The notes under the pieces are model-generated. The model saw only the letters and a list, made by a program, of their open reading frames with translations. It was not told where the DNA came from and made no database searches. This document shows positions 1 through 7,575 of a stretch of DNA of 22,496 nt, one piece after another. Every line of letters begins with the position of its first letter. Position 1 is the stretch's first letter. The position numbers and the translations under genes are program-made. This DNA comes from an uncultured Prevotella sp. (GTDB lineage Bacteria > Bacteroidota > Bacteroidia > Bacteroidales > Bacteroidaceae), in assembly GCA_900544825.1 (NCBI GenBank), contig UQWP01000062.1, positions 1 to 22,496 of the forward strand. Reading direction: 5' to 3'.

Positions 1-83
1 AAAACTCTCAAACAAGTGAGTTAATATTGGAACATAGAACTGGACACCCTAATAATAAACATATATAAAAGAAAATAGAAAGA

Positions 84-689
84 ATGGAAATCAAGAAATC
101 TGAATTTACGATATCTGCTCCACGCGTGAGCATGTGTCCAAAAGATAATAAGGCTGAGTATGCTTTTATCGGCCGTAGTAATGTAGGAAAGTCGAGCCTG
201 ATCAATATGCTTTGCAATCATAAGGGCTTGGCTAAAACTTCAGCTACACCAGGTAAGACATTGCTTATCAATCATTTTATCATCAATAACGAATGGTATT
301 TGGTTGACCTTCCCGGTTATGGCTTCGCCAAGCGTTCGAAGACCGTACAGAAGCAGTTGGAGCAGATGATCAGCAGTTATATCCTGCAGCGCCCACAGTT
401 GGCAAATGTCTTCGTTCTGATCGATGTGCGCCATGAGCAACAGAAGATTGACCGTGAGTTCGTGGATTGGTTGGGCGAAAGCAATGTGCCTTTCTGTATC
501 GTTTTTACCAAGGCTGATAAGTTGGGTCCGGTAAAGGCTCGTATGAATGCCGAGAAGTGGATGCATGCTCTGGAAGACCGTTGGGAGGCTCTTCCTCCTT
601 ACTTCATCACCAGTAGTGAGAAGAAAATGGGTCGTGACGAAGTACTCGACTATATCGACGAAATCAATAAATCACTGGCAGGAGAGTAA
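84..689 (+). CDS. engB: Ribosome biogenesis GTPase EngB/YsxC (YihA family)
   Basis: This 201-residue protein is a TrmE-Era-EngA-YihA-type GTPase; family members act in the cytoplasm in late assembly of the large ribosomal subunit. The G motifs are visible in order: G1 P-loop GRSNVGKS (30-37), a G2 region with TSATPGKT (52-59), G3 DLPG followed by YGFA (75-82), G4 TKAD (142-145) and a G5-like ITSS (175-178). Length and N-terminus fit the family, whose members are about 195-210 residues, so the ATG at 84 is accepted. There is no Shine-Dalgarno sequence; the upstream bases are A-rich. The 83 bases before it hold no recognisable promoter or other gene. It lies first in a same-strand group, 110 bases before the oxidoreductase gene, but joint transcription is not shown. 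Confidence 0.96.
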   Translation: MEIKKSEFTISAPRVSMCPKDNKAEYAFIGRSNVGKSSLINMLCNHKGLAKTSATPGKTLLINHFIINNEWYLVDLPGYGFAKRSKTVQKQLEQMISSYILQRPQLANVFVLIDVRHEQQKIDREFVDWLGESNVPFCIVFTKADKLGPVKARMNAEKWMHALEDRWEALPPYFITSSEKKMGRDEVLDYIDEINKSLAGE

Positions 690-699
690 AAGCCTGCCA
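676..699 (+). repeat. Hairpin spanning the engB stop codon
   Basis: TGGCAGG (676-682) pairs with CCTGCCA (693-699) around a ten-base loop that contains the engB stop codon at 687-689. No T-run follows, so it is not a standard intrinsic terminator. It could protect the 3' end of the engB message or be chance. Confidence 0.4.
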
Positions 700-799
700 T
701 CTGGATCTATTGGGTCAAGATACACTCTGCCGGATTCTGGTATATAATCGTGTCCGGATCAACAATATTCAGGTAAAATCAGAATATAAAAGTAATAGG

Positions 800-1783
800 A
801 TGAAACAGATAAACTGGGGATTTATCGGCTGCGGAGAAGTAACCGAGAAGAAGAGCGGACCAGCCTTCAATGAGGTAGAGGGTTCGCAGGTCGTTGCGGT
901 GATGAGCCGTAGCGAGAAAAAGGCTCGTGGTTATGCCGAGCGTCATCATATACGAAAATGGTACACCGATGCACAGGAACTCATCGATGACCCAGATGTG
1001 AATGCAATATATATCGCCACGCCACCATCATCGCATGCCACCTTCGCCATTATGGCAATGCGTGCCGGCAAACCTGTATATATCGAAAAGCCATTGGCGG
1101 CAAGCTATAGCGACTGTATTCGTATCAACCGTATCAGCGAGCAGACGGGTGTGCCATGTTTTGTTGCCTATTATCGTCGTTATCTTCCTTATTTTCAAAA
1201 AGTAAAGGAGATTATCAAAAGTGGTGCTATAGGTGATGTCATCAATGTACAGGTTCGTTTCTCGGTGCCTCCACGTGATCTGGACACCAAGAGTGGCAAG
1301 GAGATGCCTTGGAGATTGCAGCCGGATATTGCCGGTGGAGGATATTTCTACGATTTGGCTCCTCATCAGATAGACCTGTTGCAGGATCTCTTTGGAGTCA
1401 TCACCCGTGCCCATGGTTATCCTGCCAACCGTGCGCATCTTTATGATGCAGAAGATACGGTATCTGCCTGTTTCTTCTTCGAAAGTGGTATTCCGGCGAG
1501 TGGCAGTTGGTGCTTCGTGGGACATGAGAGTGCCAAGGAAGACTGTATCGAAGTGATTGGCGACAAGGGCTCGCTCTCTTTCTCTGTCTTTACCTATCAG
1601 CCTATCGAGCTGATTACGAGCGAGGGCAGATCGAGCATCACCGTTGCCAATCCACCGTATGTTCAGTTGCCTATCATCAGAAATGTGATTGAGCATCTGC
1701 AGGGCATTAATACCTGTACCTGCACCAGCGTTTCGGCTACCCCGGTAAACTGGGTGCTTGATCGTGTGCTTTGGAAGAATTAA
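800..1783 (+). CDS. Gfo/Idh/MocA family NAD(P)-dependent oxidoreductase
   Basis: A 327-residue cytoplasmic oxidoreductase with an N-terminal Rossmann fold. The dinucleotide-binding loop is GFIGCGEVTEKKSGP (7-21), the Rossmann domain ends in ATPPSSH (73-79), and the family signature EKP is at 96-98. The C-terminal domain has YYRRYLP (124-130) and the active-site-like GGGYFYDLAPHQIDLL (179-194) with D185 and H189. Such enzymes oxidise or reduce sugar- or inositol-like substrates with NAD(P); the substrate cannot be read from the sequence. The open frame runs back 30 codons to 710, but that part (MGQDTLCRIL...) looks like untranslated leader, and MKQINWGFIG is a normal family start. An AGG directly precedes the chosen ATG. 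The DUF4421 gene follows after 48 bases, so they may be cotranscribed. Confidence 0.9.
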   Translation: MKQINWGFIGCGEVTEKKSGPAFNEVEGSQVVAVMSRSEKKARGYAERHHIRKWYTDAQELIDDPDVNAIYIATPPSSHATFAIMAMRAGKPVYIEKPLAASYSDCIRINRISEQTGVPCFVAYYRRYLPYFQKVKEIIKSGAIGDVINVQVRFSVPPRDLDTKSGKEMPWRLQPDIAGGGYFYDLAPHQIDLLQDLFGVITRAHGYPANRAHLYDAEDTVSACFFFESGIPASGSWCFVGHESAKEDCIEVIGDKGSLSFSVFTYQPIELITSEGRSSITVANPPYVQLPIIRNVIEHLQGINTCTCTSVSATPVNWVLDRVLWKN

Positions 1784-1831
1784 CAGACTCTGGAAGGTGA
1801 GTGAATCTTATAGAAAGAAAACCTGAATGTG

Positions 1832-3052
1832 ATGAGAAAAATTGGTATTATAGTAGGACTGTTGTTTCTCGTTCTGCTGCCACTGATGGCGGCGGAGCGA
1901 GATACGTTGGAATGCTCTGTAAAACAGGATTCATCTCTCATCAAGACCCTTTTCAATTCTTCGATGTTCAAGGGTAATACTCAGGACAGCTTGATTCGTG
2001 CCCGTCATGAGCGCACTTTCTTTCATCGGCTGGGTAAGACCTTCACTACCTTCTTTAGAGAATTCTCCAATATAGATGAAAGGTATATAGAACCGCAGCA
2101 TTTCAACTATACGGTGATGCTGCAGAATACCAATACCTATGAGGAATATACCCTGTATGGCAAGGAGGGGCAGCGCATCTCCTTTGCGCCTGATCCTTCC
2201 TGGCGCCTGGGACCTTATCTGGGATGGCGATGGGTATTCCTGGGTTATACCCTCGACCTGAAGCATATCAATACCAAGAGTACGCATAGCAGTAAGAAGG
2301 AGTTCAACCTGAGTCTGTACAGCAGTTTGCTGGGCGTGGATCTGTTCTGGCGCCAGACGGGTAATGATTATCATATCCAGCGAATGAATCTGGGTAATCA
2401 TATCAATACGGATGCTCTGAGAAAAGTATCTTTTGATGGTTTCAAGAGTAGTATCAAAGGTTTGAATCTTTACTATATCTTCAATCATCGTAAGTTCTCA
2501 TATCCAGCAGCTTACTCGCAAAGTACAAGGCAGAAGAAAAGCGCCGGTTCATGGATGGTAGGACTGGGATATACTCAGCATCAGCTGGAAGTGGATTGGG
2601 ATAAGCTTTCTGCCATAGTGGATGAACGGCTCAATCAGGAAAACAAGCAACAGCTGGAGGCTAAGATTGATAGCAGTCTGATGTTCTCGAAAGTGAAGTA
2701 TAGCGATTATTCCGCTACCGTGGGATATGGCTATAATTGGGTGTTTGCCAAAAACTGGCTCTTCAATGCCTCCCTCTCCGTAGGGCTTGCCTATAATCAC
2801 TCCAAATCAGGAGACCCGGAAAAGGATAAGTTTGATCTGAAGAACTTCAACTTCAAGAATTTCAACTTTGATGGTATCGGCCGTTTTGGAGTGGTATGGA
2901 ACAACGACCGCTGGTATGCAGGTGCCAGTACCGTCATCCATTCGTATAATTATCACAAGGATCATTTCTCAACCAACAATTCCTTCGGTTCGCTCAATAT
3001 TTATGTGGGTGTGAACTTTGGAAAGAAACGAGAATATAAAAATGTAAAATGA
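1832..3052 (+). CDS. DUF4421-like outer-envelope protein of unknown function
   Basis: A 406-residue exported protein. The N-terminus MRKIGIIVGLLFLVLLPLMAAERD is a clear Sec signal peptide with cleavage near residue 20-21. The segment around residues 90-145 (RYIEPQHFNYTV, ISFAPDPSWRLGPYLGWRW, FLGYTLDL) resembles DUF4421 proteins of Bacteroidota. The rest is rich in alternating aromatic and polar residues and ends in FGSLNIYVGVNFG, a pattern expected of an outer-membrane beta-barrel. A GTG at 1829 would add one residue; the ATG at 1832 is preferred. The stop overlaps the next start (ATGA at 3049-3052), so it is probably translationally coupled to the DUF1460 protein. No function is assigned; the coupling suggests a joint envelope or peptidoglycan role. 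Confidence 0.82.
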   Translation: MRKIGIIVGLLFLVLLPLMAAERDTLECSVKQDSSLIKTLFNSSMFKGNTQDSLIRARHERTFFHRLGKTFTTFFREFSNIDERYIEPQHFNYTVMLQNTNTYEEYTLYGKEGQRISFAPDPSWRLGPYLGWRWVFLGYTLDLKHINTKSTHSSKKEFNLSLYSSLLGVDLFWRQTGNDYHIQRMNLGNHINTDALRKVSFDGFKSSIKGLNLYYIFNHRKFSYPAAYSQSTRQKKSAGSWMVGLGYTQHQLEVDWDKLSAIVDERLNQENKQQLEAKIDSSLMFSKVKYSDYSATVGYGYNWVFAKNWLFNASLSVGLAYNHSKSGDPEKDKFDLKNFNFKNFNFDGIGRFGVVWNNDRWYAGASTVIHSYNYHKDHFSTNNSFGSLNIYVGVNFGKKREYKNVK

Positions 3053-3912
3053 TGAAAGTAAAGCACAGTTTTTTAGTTTTTGCAGCGGCATTCCTGATGG
3101 TAATGCCTGCTTTTGCCAAGACGGGCGTGGTTTATCAGCGCCAGGATAGTCTGCGAATCGTATCCTTGCTGCAGCAGGCGAAGGCGATGAAGAAGAAGCC
3201 TGCCAACTGGATGATGTGGTTTGGAAAGCAGTTTGTCGGAATCCCTTATGTGGGTGGTACCCTGGACAGAACCCGGGAAGAACAGCTTGTGGTGAATACC
3301 AGGGAACTGGATTGTACTACCTACGTGGAGATCGTGACCGCCCTGACGATGTGTGCCAACCATCAGGAAACCAGTTTCGCTGCTTTCTGTAATCATCTGA
3401 AGCACGTGCGCTATATTGGTGGAGAGGTAGCGTATGTAAAACGCCAGCACTATTTCACCCTCTGGGTGGATGATAATGTAAAGGAAGGCATCGTGAAGGA
3501 TATTCAGAATAATCCTCCCTTCACAGCAGTTCAGACCATCAACGTAAACTGGATGTCCACTCATCCGGCCAGTTACAAGATGCTTTCGGCTCATCCGCAG
3601 TGGATGTCTGGTATCCGTGCTTTGGAACAGAGCATCAACGGCAAGCGCTATCGCTGTATCCCGAAAGGAGAAATCCGTAACAATCAGCTTTTCAGAAATA
3701 CCATCAAGGATGGTGATATCCTTCTGATGATAACCCGAAAGAAGGGATTGGACACCACGCATATCGGCATTGCTTCCTGGCATAAGGATGGACTGCATCT
3801 GCTCAATGCCAGCAGCATCCACAAAAAAGTGATTGATGAACCGATGACACTCTATACCTATATGCAGAAGCATCCATCTCAGATTGGTGTCCGAGCTTGT
3901 AGGGTGTTATAA
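3049..3912 (+). CDS. DUF1460 (N-acetylmuramoyl-L-alanine amidase-like) exported protein
   Basis: A 287-residue exported protein of the DUF1460 type, which belongs to the NlpC/P60-like cysteine peptidase/amidase superfamily. Residues 1-23 form a signal peptide (FLVFAAAFLMVMPAFAK). The probable nucleophile is Cys89 in RELDCTTYVE and the probable histidine is His238 in DTTHIGIASW, followed by LLNASS (251-256). The region IPYVGGTLD (65-73) before the Cys also fits the family. Known relatives act on muropeptides, so a periplasmic or lipoprotein-side role in cell-wall turnover or murein recycling is inferred. The start overlaps the stop of the DUF4421 gene by four bases. A second ATG follows directly at 3052 and would remove only one residue. 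Confidence 0.87.
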   Translation: MMKVKHSFLVFAAAFLMVMPAFAKTGVVYQRQDSLRIVSLLQQAKAMKKKPANWMMWFGKQFVGIPYVGGTLDRTREEQLVVNTRELDCTTYVEIVTALTMCANHQETSFAAFCNHLKHVRYIGGEVAYVKRQHYFTLWVDDNVKEGIVKDIQNNPPFTAVQTINVNWMSTHPASYKMLSAHPQWMSGIRALEQSINGKRYRCIPKGEIRNNQLFRNTIKDGDILLMITRKKGLDTTHIGIASWHKDGLHLLNASSIHKKVIDEPMTLYTYMQKHPSQIGVRACRVL

Positions 3913-3981
3913 AATTTCAGAATATGAATGCTTATGTCGGAAAAGCCGATAAATAGGGCATTTTTCACATTTAATATTTTC

Positions 3982-4033
3982 CCTTAAGGATAGATAAATT
4001 TTTCCTTAAGGCTTTTTATTTTTTTCCTTAAGG
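3982..4033 (+). promoter_or_regulatory. Three CCTTAAGG palindromes at exact 22-bp spacing upstream of htpG
   Basis: The 8-bp palindrome CCTTAAGG occurs at 3982-3989, 4004-4011 and 4026-4033. Start-to-start distance is exactly 22 bp both times, about two helical turns, so all three would face the same side of the DNA. Each is preceded by a T-run (TTTTC or TTTTT); copies 2 and 3 share TTTTTCCTTAAGGCTT. The array is centred about 90-140 bp upstream of the start site predicted from the -24/-12-like element at 4096-4112. It is best explained as a multi-site binding array for a regulator of htpG. The protein that binds is unknown. Confidence 0.6.
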
Positions 4034-4095
4034 CTTACTTCTTGTTATGATGATTTTGTCAGATTAATTCTGCCATTTTGTGCTTTTCCCCCTTT

Positions 4096-4112
4096 TTGGC
4101 ACGTTATTTGTA
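4096..4112 (+). promoter_or_regulatory. Candidate sigma-54-type -24/-12 promoter of htpG
   Basis: TTGGCACGTTATTTGTA matches the sigma-54 consensus TTGGCACG-N4-TTGCW at all fixed positions except the final C of the -12 element, which is T. The GG to G spacing (10 bases between) is exact. The start would be near 4123, giving a leader of about 43 bases before the ATG at 4166. A weaker vegetative alternative exists: TTTG at 4077-4080 and TTTG at 4107-4110, but the TA of TAnnTTTG is missing. Only mapping the 5' end can separate these. Confidence 0.45.
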
Positions 4113-4165
4113 AAACCTATAGCAAAAACAAATAAAGTAAAACATATAAATAAAACATTATAATT

Positions 4166-6223
4166 ATGGCACAGAAAGGTAATATCGGTGTAACGACAGA
4201 GAACATTTTCCCTGTCATCAAGAAATTCTTATATTCAGATCATGACATCTTCCTCCGTGAGATGGTTTCCAACGCTGTGGATGCTACACAGAAGTTGAAG
4301 ACACTCGCTGCCCAGGGCGACTTCAAGGATGAGATTGGTGACACAACAGTGCGCATCTCTCTTGATGAGAAGGCTGGTACCCTGACCATCAGCGACCGTG
4401 GTATCGGTATGACAGAGGAAGAAATCGATAAATATATCAACCAGATTGCATTCTCAGGTGTAACCGACTTCCTCGACAAGTATAAGGAGAATGCCAATGC
4501 CATCATCGGTCACTTCGGACTCGGTTTTTATTCCTCTTTCATGGTAGCCAGCAAGGTGGAAATCATCACCAAGAGCTACAAAGAGGGAAGCAAGGCTGTA
4601 AAGTGGAGCTGCGATGGTTCACCTGCTTTCGAAATCGAGGATGCTGACAAGGCTGAGCGCGGTTCAGATATTGTTCTCCATATCGCTGACGACTGCAAGG
4701 AATTCCTCCAGAAGAACAAGATTGAGGAACTCCTGAACAAGTATTGCAAGTTTATGGCAGTGCCTGTAGCTTTCGGTAAGAAGACAGAGTGGAAGGATGG
4801 CAAAAACGTAGAGACTGACGAGGATAACATAATTAATAATGTAGAGCCTCTCTGGACCAAGACTCCTAGCACACTGAAGGATGAGGACTACAAGAAGTTC
4901 TATCACACCCTCTATCCTATGCAGGACGACCCGTTGTTCTGGATTCATCTGAACGTAGATTTCCCATTCAACCTGACGGGTATTCTCTACTTCCCACGCA
5001 TCAAGAACAGCATCGACATGCAGCGCAACAAGATTCAGCTGTATTGCAACCAGGTGTTCGTAACAGATCAGGTAGAGGGCATCGTTCCTGAGTTCCTGAC
5101 CCTGCTGCATGGTGTTATCGACTCACCGGACATCCCATTGAACGTGAGCCGCAGTTACTTGCAGAGCGACAGCAATGTGAAGAAGATTTCTACCTATATC
5201 ACTAAGAAGGTGGCAGATCGTCTGAGCTCAATCTTCAAGGAGAACCGCAAGGAATTCGAGGAGAAGTGGGATGATCTCAAGCTCTTCATCAACTATGGTA
5301 TGCTTTCTCAGGAAGACTTCTACGAGCGTGCCAAGGACTTCGCACTCCTGAAGGATGTTGAGGGCAAGTACTTTACTTACGAGGAGTACAAGACGCTGAT
5401 CAAGGACAACCAGACCGATAAGGATGGCAATCTGGTATATCTCTATGCCAACAACAAGGAGGAGCAGTACTCTTACATCGAGGCTGCCAAGCAGAAGGGT
5501 TATTCTGTGCTCCTGATGGAAGGTCAGCTCGATACACCTATGGTAAATATGTTGGAGCAGAAGTTGGAGAAGAGCCGCTTTACCCGTGTGGATGCGGATA
5601 TCATCGACCGACTCATCGTGAAGGAAGATGCCAAGAAGACAGACTTGACAAAGGATCAGTCTGACAATTTGACAGAGGTGTTCCGTTCTCAGATGCCTAA
5701 GCTCGACAAGGCAGAGTTCTTCGTAGAGATTCAGGCTTTGGGTGAGCAGAATCAGCCAGTACTCATTACCCAGAATGAGTATATGCGCCGTATGAAGGCA
5801 ATGAGCCAGTTCCAGGCTGGTATGAACTTCTATGGTCAGATGCCAGACAGCTACAACATCGTATTGAACTCAGACCATGCATTGGTGAAGAAGGTATTGG
5901 AGGATGCTGAGGCTAATACCGCCGAAAGCCTGAAGCCAATCCTTGCAGAGATCAAGGGACAGGAAGCTCGTCTTGCAGTGCTTCATCAGGAGCAGGGCAA
6001 GAAGAAGCCAGAAGAGATTACCCAGGAGGAGAAGGATGATGTTCACAACACAGAGAAAGCCATTAGCGATGAGAAGGCTAAGCGCAACGATATCATCTCT
6101 GGTTATGCCAAGAACAACAACATCGTTCATCAGCTCATCGACCTCGCTTTGTTGCAGAATGGTATGCTGAAGGGCGCTTCTCTCGATGCTTTCCTGAAGA
6201 GAAGTGTGGATATGATCAAGTAA
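4166..6223 (+). CDS. htpG: Molecular chaperone HtpG (Hsp90)
   Basis: A 685-residue cytoplasmic Hsp90, an ATP-driven dimeric chaperone that remodels near-native clients. The N-terminal GHKL ATPase domain carries FLREMVSNAVDA (29-40, catalytic Glu32, Asn36), DRGIGM (77-82) and the lid/glycine motif GHFGLGFYS (115-123). The middle domain follows, with DFPFNLTGILYFP and the catalytic-loop region NVSRSYLQSD. The C-terminal dimerisation region includes a Lys/Glu-rich stretch (EQGKKKPEEITQEEKDD) and ends DAFLKRSVDMIK. The length is slightly above E. coli HtpG (624 residues) and normal for Bacteroidota. Codon use suggests a well-expressed gene. It is monocistronic: a long regulatory region lies upstream and a strong terminator downstream. 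Confidence 0.98.
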   Translation: MAQKGNIGVTTENIFPVIKKFLYSDHDIFLREMVSNAVDATQKLKTLAAQGDFKDEIGDTTVRISLDEKAGTLTISDRGIGMTEEEIDKYINQIAFSGVTDFLDKYKENANAIIGHFGLGFYSSFMVASKVEIITKSYKEGSKAVKWSCDGSPAFEIEDADKAERGSDIVLHIADDCKEFLQKNKIEELLNKYCKFMAVPVAFGKKTEWKDGKNVETDEDNIINNVEPLWTKTPSTLKDEDYKKFYHTLYPMQDDPLFWIHLNVDFPFNLTGILYFPRIKNSIDMQRNKIQLYCNQVFVTDQVEGIVPEFLTLLHGVIDSPDIPLNVSRSYLQSDSNVKKISTYITKKVADRLSSIFKENRKEFEEKWDDLKLFINYGMLSQEDFYERAKDFALLKDVEGKYFTYEEYKTLIKDNQTDKDGNLVYLYANNKEEQYSYIEAAKQKGYSVLLMEGQLDTPMVNMLEQKLEKSRFTRVDADIIDRLIVKEDAKKTDLTKDQSDNLTEVFRSQMPKLDKAEFFVEIQALGEQNQPVLITQNEYMRRMKAMSQFQAGMNFYGQMPDSYNIVLNSDHALVKKVLEDAEANTAESLKPILAEIKGQEARLAVLHQEQGKKKPEEITQEEKDDVHNTEKAISDEKAKRNDIISGYAKNNNIVHQLIDLALLQNGMLKGASLDAFLKRSVDMIK

Positions 6224-6258
6224 TTGCTGCTTTATAAAAAGTATATTACTTTACGAGA

Positions 6259-6277
6259 TGTAACATCGAATGTTACA
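6259..6277. repeat. Perfect inverted repeat TGTAACA-N5-TGTTACA
   Basis: TGTAACA (6259-6265) and TGTTACA (6271-6277) flank TCGAA between the htpG stop and its terminator. The 7-bp arms are perfect. It could be a 3'-UTR stem-loop of htpG or an operator-like site about 90 bp upstream of the sigma gene promoter; nothing in the sequence decides this. Confidence 0.45.
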
Positions 6278-6291
6278 AATTGTATTTAGAT

Positions 6292-6333
6292 ATGTGCTAA
6301 ATGTTTAAAAACAGACATTTAGCACATTTTTTT
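6292..6333 (+). terminator. Intrinsic terminator of htpG
   Basis: TGTGCTAAATGT (6293-6304) pairs perfectly with ACATTTAGCACA (6315-6326), a 12-bp stem, followed directly by seven T (6327-6333). Confidence 0.93.
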
Positions 6334-6343
6334 GTTTCTTTTC

Positions 6344-6375
6344 TTTGGTGATATTATCTGTTTTTTGTACCTTTG
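6344..6375 (+). promoter_or_regulatory. Bacteroidota vegetative promoter of the sigma factor gene
   Basis: TTTG (6344-6347), 20 bases, then TACCTTTG (6368-6375) match the -33/-7 consensus TTTG/TAnnTTTG of this phylum. The start would lie near 6380, giving a leader of about 50 bases. Confidence 0.85.
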
Positions 6376-6428
6376 CACTACTTAATCGAAGAAACAAATA
6401 AACTATAAACAGATAAAACCCTCCTGAT

Positions 6429-6974
6429 ATGAAACAAAATGTTGAATCAGAACAGGATGTTGCATCTAAAAAATGCATCATTGCTGATTATTACACAAAT
6501 CATTATGACGAACTCAAGAAGTTTGTGATATCTCGTCTGCAAGTTGTGGATGAGGCTGAGGATATTGTGCAGGATATCTTTGTTCGGCTTCTGCAGTCGG
6601 ATCAGATGATATCACCGGTAACTCTGCCTTGTCTGGTCTATACGATGGCAAGGAACAAGATTATCGATTATTGGCGTTGCAGACAGCAACATGAGAAGTA
6701 TGAGCATTTTATTCGGAAGGGCAGCTGGATAAACAGTTCTTCTGAAGTGGTGGAGTCTGTCTTCTCGGCTCGTGAAGTGAATGAGATTCTGGAGCGGGGT
6801 ATTGCTCAGCTTACAGAGAGTCAGCGTTCGGTATATCGTCTGAATCTCTACGAAGATATGCCGGTTCGTCAGATTGCGGTAGTACTCAATCTGAAATATA
6901 AACAAGCAGAAAAGAAACTGGGAGCTGCCCGTAAGCAGGTTCGTGGTTTTGTAGAGAAGGCTTTGGCAGGATAA
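6429..6974 (+). CDS. RNA polymerase sigma-70 family (ECF-like) sigma factor
   Basis: A 181-residue two-domain sigma factor. Region 2 covers about residues 22-90: YDELKKFVISRL, then DEAEDIVQDIFVRLL (41-55), and the -10-recognition part YTMARNKIIDYWR (71-83). Region 4 covers about 115-172, with the helix-turn-helix LTESQRSVYRLNLYEDMPVRQIAVVLNL and KQAEKKLGAARK. There is no region 1.1 or 3, which fits extracytoplasmic-function sigma factors. No anti-sigma gene or TonB-linked partner is adjacent: the gene has its own promoter and ends at a terminator, so its signal is unknown. The ATG at 6429 is the only start that preserves the leader promoter distance. Confidence 0.93.
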   Translation: MKQNVESEQDVASKKCIIADYYTNHYDELKKFVISRLQVVDEAEDIVQDIFVRLLQSDQMISPVTLPCLVYTMARNKIIDYWRCRQQHEKYEHFIRKGSWINSSSEVVESVFSAREVNEILERGIAQLTESQRSVYRLNLYEDMPVRQIAVVLNLKYKQAEKKLGAARKQVRGFVEKALAG

Positions 6975-6988
6975 GGCTTTGGCTAGAT

Positions 6989-7014
6989 AAGGGTTGATAT
7001 AAGAATCAGCCCTT
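6989..7014 (+). terminator. Hairpin just after the sigma gene
   Basis: AAGGGTTGAT (6989-6998) pairs with ATCAGCCCTT (7005-7014), ten pairs with one G-U, around a six-base loop. There is no clear T-run (CTGTATG follows), so it may be a 3' stabilising stem rather than a terminator. Confidence 0.45.
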
Positions 7015-7057
7015 CTGTATGAGCGTTTCTGATAAGTGGTGGTTTTATCACAAAAAT

Positions 7058-7097
7058 AAGGCTGCATTCCCTTTGACAGGAGTGCAGCCTTGTTTTT
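7058..7097. terminator. Bidirectional intrinsic terminator between the sigma gene and the lipoprotein gene
   Basis: AAGGCTGCA (7058-7066) pairs with TGCAGCCTT (7083-7091), and the stem continues inward through TTCC/GGAG. On the plus strand it is followed by G and five T; on the minus strand by ATTTTTG. It can end both converging transcripts. Confidence 0.88.
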
Positions 7098-7153
7098 AAT
7101 TTTTCTAGTTTTACAATCTAAACTTGAATTCTTGATTTTATTTTTTTATAGAA

Positions 7154-7537
7154 TCAGTTCTCTTTGAAAGCGATGACTCGGGTCAAAGCCTTGTCAAGAT
7201 AGAATGTCTGGGTGAGTTCTTCTTTCTTGCCATCATGAGTAGTCAACTGGTAGGTGGCTCTCAGATACATTAAGGTATCTGGGAAGGTGCCGTCATTGTA
7301 GTCGATGTCCTTTTTCATATATGGCAACTGGCTCATCTCCTGACGCATTGATTTTACTCTGTTAAAGTCGATCATGGCTGTTGGAGTGAGTTGGCTGAAG
7401 CGCTTGAAGCTGCAATCATCGTTGAGCAGGTTTTCGTTGAGGAAATCCTTGACGAGTGACTGAGCCTTGTGCTGGTCGCCACAGGAAGTGAGGGCCAGCG
7501 CCAAGCCTAATGTCAATACGAATAGTATCTTCTTCAT
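7154..7537 (-). CDS. Small putative lipoprotein of unknown function
   Basis: A 127-residue protein with a type II signal peptide MKKILFVLTLGLALALTSC; the lipobox LTSC puts the lipidated Cys at residue 19. The following residue is Gly, then Asp. The mature part is about 108 residues, mixed alpha/beta in appearance, with alternating strands near the end (LRATYQLTTHDGKKEELTQTFYLDKALTRVIAF). This could be a small NTF2-like or cystatin-like fold, but no family is recognised. It lies 38 bases downstream of pepD on the same strand and shares the terminator at 7058-7097, so the two are probably one operon. No link in function to PepD is evident. Confidence 0.85.
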   Translation of the reverse strand: MKKILFVLTLGLALALTSCGDQHKAQSLVKDFLNENLLNDDCSFKRFSQLTPTAMIDFNRVKSMRQEMSQLPYMKKDIDYNDGTFPDTLMYLRATYQLTTHDGKKEELTQTFYLDKALTRVIAFKEN

Positions 7538-7575
7538 GATTTCATATTCTTTGTTACGAATTCACTCAGTTCTTC

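Noticed and set aside
710..799. N-terminal extension of the Gfo/Idh/MocA oxidoreductase
   Set aside because: The Rossmann strand begins right after the ATG at 800; the extension resembles leader sequence.
3913..4165. CRISPR-like array at the 22-bp spaced repeats
   Set aside because: The repeats are 8-bp palindromes with 14-bp AT-rich spacers, far too short for CRISPR; a regulator array fits better.
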